The position numbers were made by a program, and so were the translations under genes. Of a DNA stretch of 64,000 nucleotides, positions 59,991 through 64,000 are shown piece by piece. Position 1 is the stretch's first letter. Each line of letters begins with the position of its first letter. Below the pieces are notes generated by a model. The model worked only from the letters and a program-made list of their open reading frames with translations. It searched no databases and was not told the origin of the DNA. Source of the DNA: Lunularia cruciata (taxonomy: Eukaryota > Streptophyta > Marchantiopsida > Lunulariales > Lunulariaceae); contig OX419758.1 of assembly GCA_948567375.1 (NCBI GenBank), positions 21,395,001 through 21,459,000 of the forward strand, written 5' to 3'.

Positions 59991-62454
59991 AGGTGCAACT
60001 GAGGGAGCATGCCAACCAGAAATTCATGTAATTAACCAACATTCTCCTCCTTGAATTTCTAGATTACACAGAGAAGGTGGACATGTTGATTAGAGTCTTT
60101 AGAGGCAAAGGTAGTTCTTTGTGATTTGATAGCCAAAGACCTTTAACTATAGGTTAAATGTAGCTAAAGGCTTAGTAAGTGTAAATATTCTAGGTATAAA
60201 ATAACTTTGTAGTGAAGAATACCTTTGGTGTGGAGCACCTTCATAGTGGTAGGAAATCTATTGTAGCTAAAGACCTTTTGGATTGTAAGTGCAAGGCAGA
60301 TAACTTTACAAGTATGTAAATAATGAAGATCTTGCATCTCCTCTTACATGTGGAAAATACTAGGTAGGTTGCATTAGGATAACATCAAGTAGAAGTTAGG
60401 ATTAGCAATGTACATTGTAGATACAAATACAACTTCAACCACTAAATCCCTCTAGGGCAAAGCTCAAAAAAGTACTTAAGGCTTAAGTGCAACATAAATT
60501 CAGTTCACTTTTTGGTAATGAAAGAAATCAGCAAAGGACATTATAAACCCTCTATAGCTTTTTTGTCTACACGTTGAGTATTGATTGGGTATTTTTATTG
60601 AGTAGTAGTGAGCAACCTCAAAGTAAGAATGCACAAACTTGAGTGTAGGAGAAATTTTCACTTGTTTGGAGTGTTTGATCCTTGGGTTTCCAAAGAAGTG
60701 GGGCAATGTATGGAAGAGTTCTTGGTAACCTAGAGCATTGAGAGTACCATGAAAACAAAAAGCAAGTCAGTTGATTGATACAAAGACTCCTTTCGAGTTG
60801 TGCCTTTTGAGAAATGCACAACTTTTGGAGTGGTAGTCTTTGGCATGAAGTGACTTTCGGTGCAAAGTGAGCCATCGTCTTCAAGAATAATTTGGAAAAG
60901 ATTTGTAATAAAAATGGTTTTTTTCTCTATTTTGTAGTGCATCACAGGGAGTGACACTAAACTCTTCTAGGAGTAGTTCTGGCCAAGAGATAGGAAATAA
61001 TATAGAACCATTGTATGTGACAATTTTTTGAATTCTAGCCAATTCTGACCCGTGACACTACCCTCTTCTAGTAGTTCTGCTCAAGAGATTACATAGGAAA
61101 TAATAAAGAACCATTGAATGTGTACTTCTTCAATTCTAGCCAATAAATGTATCCAGAAATTTGAAGAAATTACAACTTTATAGACACTTGATTTGAGCTA
61201 CTACATATTTTATTTGGAAATCTTGAGGGATGGAGAAGTGTCCCGAGGGACCCGGAAGATTGCAGGAGTATTTATGAAGTAGGCTCCAACTCCATTCGAT
61301 TTATGATTTGACGGAGAATTCTGATGGTCCTCTCGTGAATTACGTGGGGATGGGGTTGATAACTTGCTCGGCACCACAACGGACCTTTTGACCAATATAA
61401 ATTTGGAATTGAAGGTCCGCAAGTTTGAAGTTCCTGAAATTCAGAGCAGCTAAAGGAAGTGCGTGGCAATTGGGTGAAAAACTCAGCCGAGGCTGTTTCG
61501 ATCATGGGCTGGTAATCTTGCTCTGTCGAGACAATAGAGTTAAAAATACTTATAGAATGCAGAACCTTTATTCGAATGATGAAAATTTTGCCCTGCAATA
61601 GAATGAAATATAATAGAATACTCAGTTTGGTTGTCTTGTGCTATAACACATCTTGCGGTCCAGCTGATGCGTATGCACGGGATACGACGGCTGGGATTAC
61701 CCCAGCTGAAATTATAATGGGAGTAAAATTGGCGAGATACAATCACTTCCAGCAATGGCATGCTACTGGACTACAGTAAAATACATACCTTTGCAAAAAC
61801 GTGCTTGATTTGGAACAGAGCTATGAAGTTAAACCCCGTGAGAAATCTCTAAACATGACTGGCACAAAATTGTTCGCCAGTGGTGGTAATGGTCCAAGCC
61901 AAACGTTGGAAGAACGGTTGTTTGGTTTGGAATTCCCCATATGCATAAAGATGCAGAGAGATACTGTACCAGCTCTTCAGCAACGAGGAGAGGAACATCA
62001 ATAAAGGTCACCCCTGGACTTCATAAAAAGCCAGAGTAGAATGGGCATAGCTTCAGGAGCAGAAACAATAAACCAGACACAGCACAGACGACTATTGGTT
62101 TGGCCCTTGAAAGTTGTTGCAAATATGTCCGCATACTGAAAAGATCTGAAGTCCCTAAGCATCATCATGAGTAAGTCCCGAATCGGATACACTAGGGGGT
62201 TTCAGAAATAGTTTTACGAAGTTTCTAAACTTTTCTTATAGATTGTTACAAAGCGTTGACTTTTTGGGTACGGTGAGTGACCAGGAGGTAGAAATGGTAA
62301 TGTTACGGAGTTGGTGCCAAGTTCCTTATTATTAGCACACTCCGTATGAGGTGGTTCGTAGAAACTAAGGGAGAAGGAATTTCCCGTTATCACTCTGTAG
62401 TGCATTGATTGCACATTAGGGTTAATTAAGTTTTTTTTTAGGGTTAGAGTGTAA
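59991..62454. other. Mixed spacer with a 101-bp duplication and single-copy-like sequence
   Basis: 60087-60569 could be a decayed LTR (TGTTGATTAG to GTCTACA), but it has no primer site or target duplication. Two tandem copies of a 101-bp unit start with GTGACACTA at 60951 and 61052. From 61200 to 62400 the composition is like that of the gene-bearing left end, with open frames at 61576-61779 and 61801-62004 that I do not recognise. Confidence 0.4.
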
Positions 62455-63130
62455 GTGACGGCCACCCAAAGGAGCATAGGGGGCATCCGGGGAAGTTCGA
62501 GAACACCCATGGAAAAGAAATGACGAGTGGCAACTAGGAAATGACGAGCGGCAACTAGGAAATGACGAGCGGCAATTGGGACAAATTTTTTGCCAAGGTT
62601 GGAGGGAGCATGAGTGGAAAGATTTGAGTGGCCACCAAAAGGAGCATAGGGGGCATCCGGGGAAGTTTGAGAACACCCATGGAAAGAAAATGATGAGCTC
62701 CAACTGGGACAAATTTTTTTACTATTGGAGGGAGCATGAGTGGAAAGATTTGAGTTGAAGCCAAAAATTGACCACTAATGAAGAATAGAGAGACTGTAGC
62801 AGATATGGAGTGGTAAGATTTGAGTTCGATGTCCGTTTGCTGAAATATAACGATTGTTTTTTTGCGCACCGAGAGATGTCCGTTTTCTCAAATATCACCG
62901 ATTGTGTTTGTTGCGCATCGATGGTTTTCTTTTTTGCACCAAGAGATGTCCTTTTTCTCAAATATCACCGATTGTATTTGTTGCGCACCAAAATGTATGT
63001 TTGCTGAAATATCACAGATTGTGTTTTTTGTGCACAGAATTTCACAGGGAGATGGAGATGCTCCTTTGCGGAGAAGAGAGATCCCTTTAGAGAAGAGAGA
63101 TGCCCTTTGCGGAGAAGAGAGATCCACGTA
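62455..63130. repeat. Cluster of short direct repeats before the transposase
   Basis: Three repeat sets. GGAGCATAGGGGGCATCCGG to GAACACCCATGG occurs twice (62472 and 62642). AAATGACGAG(C/T)GGCAA(C/T)TAGG-like 21-mers occur three times in a row near 62518-62577. A unit around TCAAATATCACCGATTG recurs between 62830 and 63030, followed by three copies of TTTGCGGAGAAGAGAGAT-like text. It may be the 5' part of the Harbinger element. Confidence 0.65.
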
Positions 63131-63174
63131 GTGGATAAAGAGTTTTTAGTGGTGATTAAAAATAGAGTTTTGTC

Positions 63175-63916
63175 ATGCCAAGAAGAAGCACTCGTTTAGA
63201 ACTAACCAGAAATATTAGAAAATGTATCAAATGGATGATTCGGTTAGATTTGGAGTTATCCCTACCAGGATTAGAAGATGAAGATGAGGAATTAGGAGGA
63301 GATTTAGATATGCTAGAATGGTTTATTAGTGGATGGGAGTATGCACATACTCATCGTTACTTGGAACCCCGTGTTACTTACCCTCGTAGTAGAGAGTTTG
63401 TGAAGGATTATTTTAGAAATCTAGATACTAAGGCCTTTTGCCAGCTTACTAGAATGGATGGGGATTCTTTTTCAACATTAGTTGATTTGATTAAGACTCA
63501 CCCCATTTTTGAGAAAAGGTACCGAAGAGAGCAAACCCCCGTGTGGATCCAAGTTGCCCTAGCTTTGGATAGATTTGGGCATCACGGGAATGGAGCTTGT
63601 GTTGCGCGGGGTTTAAATATTTGGGGCATTAGTGTTGGTTCAACAATTGCTTTTACTGATAGAGTTATGACAGCCATATTAGATGTGATGAGGAGTCAAG
63701 TTGCTTAGCCCGACCTTGAGGAGAGGAAAAGGATATCCACTATTTTTGCACTGAAAGGTTTTCCCAGTTGTGTTGGTTTGGTAGATGGCAAGTTGTTTCC
63801 TCTTGCAGCCCGACCAACTGTGGATGGTGAAATATATTTCAGCCGCAAGGGTTCATATTCTATAAACAACCAAGTGATTTGTGATGATAAAAGGAGAGTT
63901 ATACATTTCTCTAGAG
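63175..63916 (+). pseudogene. PIF/Harbinger-type transposase, first exon, one in-frame stop
   Basis: From the ATG, 177 codons run to a TAG (63706-63708) and the same frame continues: PDLEERKRIS, then GFPSCVGLVDGKLFPLA with the first catalytic Asp (GLVDG) and FSRKGSYSINNQVICDDKRR. The stop stands where relatives have Trp (WPD-EER). The N-terminal part has a helix-turn-helix-like segment, ALALDRFGHHGNGACVARGL. The style is that of DDE_4 transposases common in fungi and some non-flowering plants. A donor (AGAG|GTATGG) at 63916 suggests an intron; the rest of the gene is outside the window. Only one lesion is visible, so it is the youngest element here. Confidence 0.8.
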
Positions 63917-64000
63917 GTATGGTTTATGTTATTTGTTATTTTGTTTAGTATTTTTGTAATGCATTGGTTATCCTGATTGAGAAGATTACTAAAAGTATGC

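Noticed and set aside
60087-60569. Possible LTR, TGTTGATTAG to GTCTACA
   Set aside because: No primer-binding site, no flanking duplication and no second copy in the window. TG and CA ends alone are too weak.
61576-62004. Two consecutive open frames as exons of a gene
   Set aside because: No known domain and no convincing splice pair between them. It could be unique sequence without a gene.
62418-62450. TTAGGGTT-like motifs as a telomeric remnant
   Set aside because: Only two isolated, imperfect motifs; a telomere remnant would show tandem TTTAGGG.
62455-63130. CRISPR-like look of the short repeats
   Set aside because: Spacing and unit length are irregular, spacers are themselves repeated, and the DNA is from a plant nucleus.

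Overview
The window is nuclear DNA of a land plant. The genes have GT-AG introns, and one encodes a histidine-biosynthesis enzyme with a long Ser/Arg-rich leader of plastid transit-peptide type. Another is an ankyrin-PGG membrane protein of the plant kind. Most of the rest is chromovirus-type Ty3/gypsy retrotransposons primed by plant initiator-Met tRNA. The style (gypsy elements with a PHD finger after integrase, a fungal-like Harbinger transposase, AT-rich spacers) suggests a seed-free plant such as a moss or lycophyte, but the sequence alone does not settle the species.

Layout. Positions 1-14300 are mostly single-copy. They hold a short-chain dehydrogenase-like gene (263-1081, +) that has lost key catalytic residues, an eight-exon imidazoleglycerol-phosphate dehydratase gene (3389-6445, +), a scrap of PIF/Harbinger transposase (7989-8237, -) and a two-exon ankyrin/PGG membrane protein gene (13084-9986, -). 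Positions 14300-27400 are AT-rich with few recognisable features: a solo LTR, a tandem duplication, a 320-bp inverted-repeat element with a perfect 9-bp target duplication, and a decayed copy of two exons of the dehydratase gene.

Positions 27400-60000 are a nested stack of retrotransposons. An old minus-strand chromovirus (B0) was split by a plus-strand relative (B1, 29550-36587), by a solo LTR of family A (38075-38811) and by a minus-strand gypsy of another family (C, 41080-50570) that carries a PHD finger. B1 was itself hit by two family-A solo LTRs. With the insertions subtracted, B0 and B1 are 5.48 and 5.56 kb, which supports the reconstruction. To the right lie two more family-A LTRs, a piece of a third chromovirus (D), and a family-A element with 5' LTR, primer-binding site and gag-pol (52789 to about 59990), whose protease is split by a 2,047-bp non-coding insertion. 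All these elements carry stops or lost catalytic residues, largely of the G-to-A/C-to-T kind.

Positions 60000-64000 hold repeats, a short single-copy stretch and, at the edge, the youngest-looking element: a fungal-like PIF/Harbinger transposase with one in-frame stop (63175-63916, cut by the window). Only the three host genes look functional, and nothing suggests they form a pathway together.
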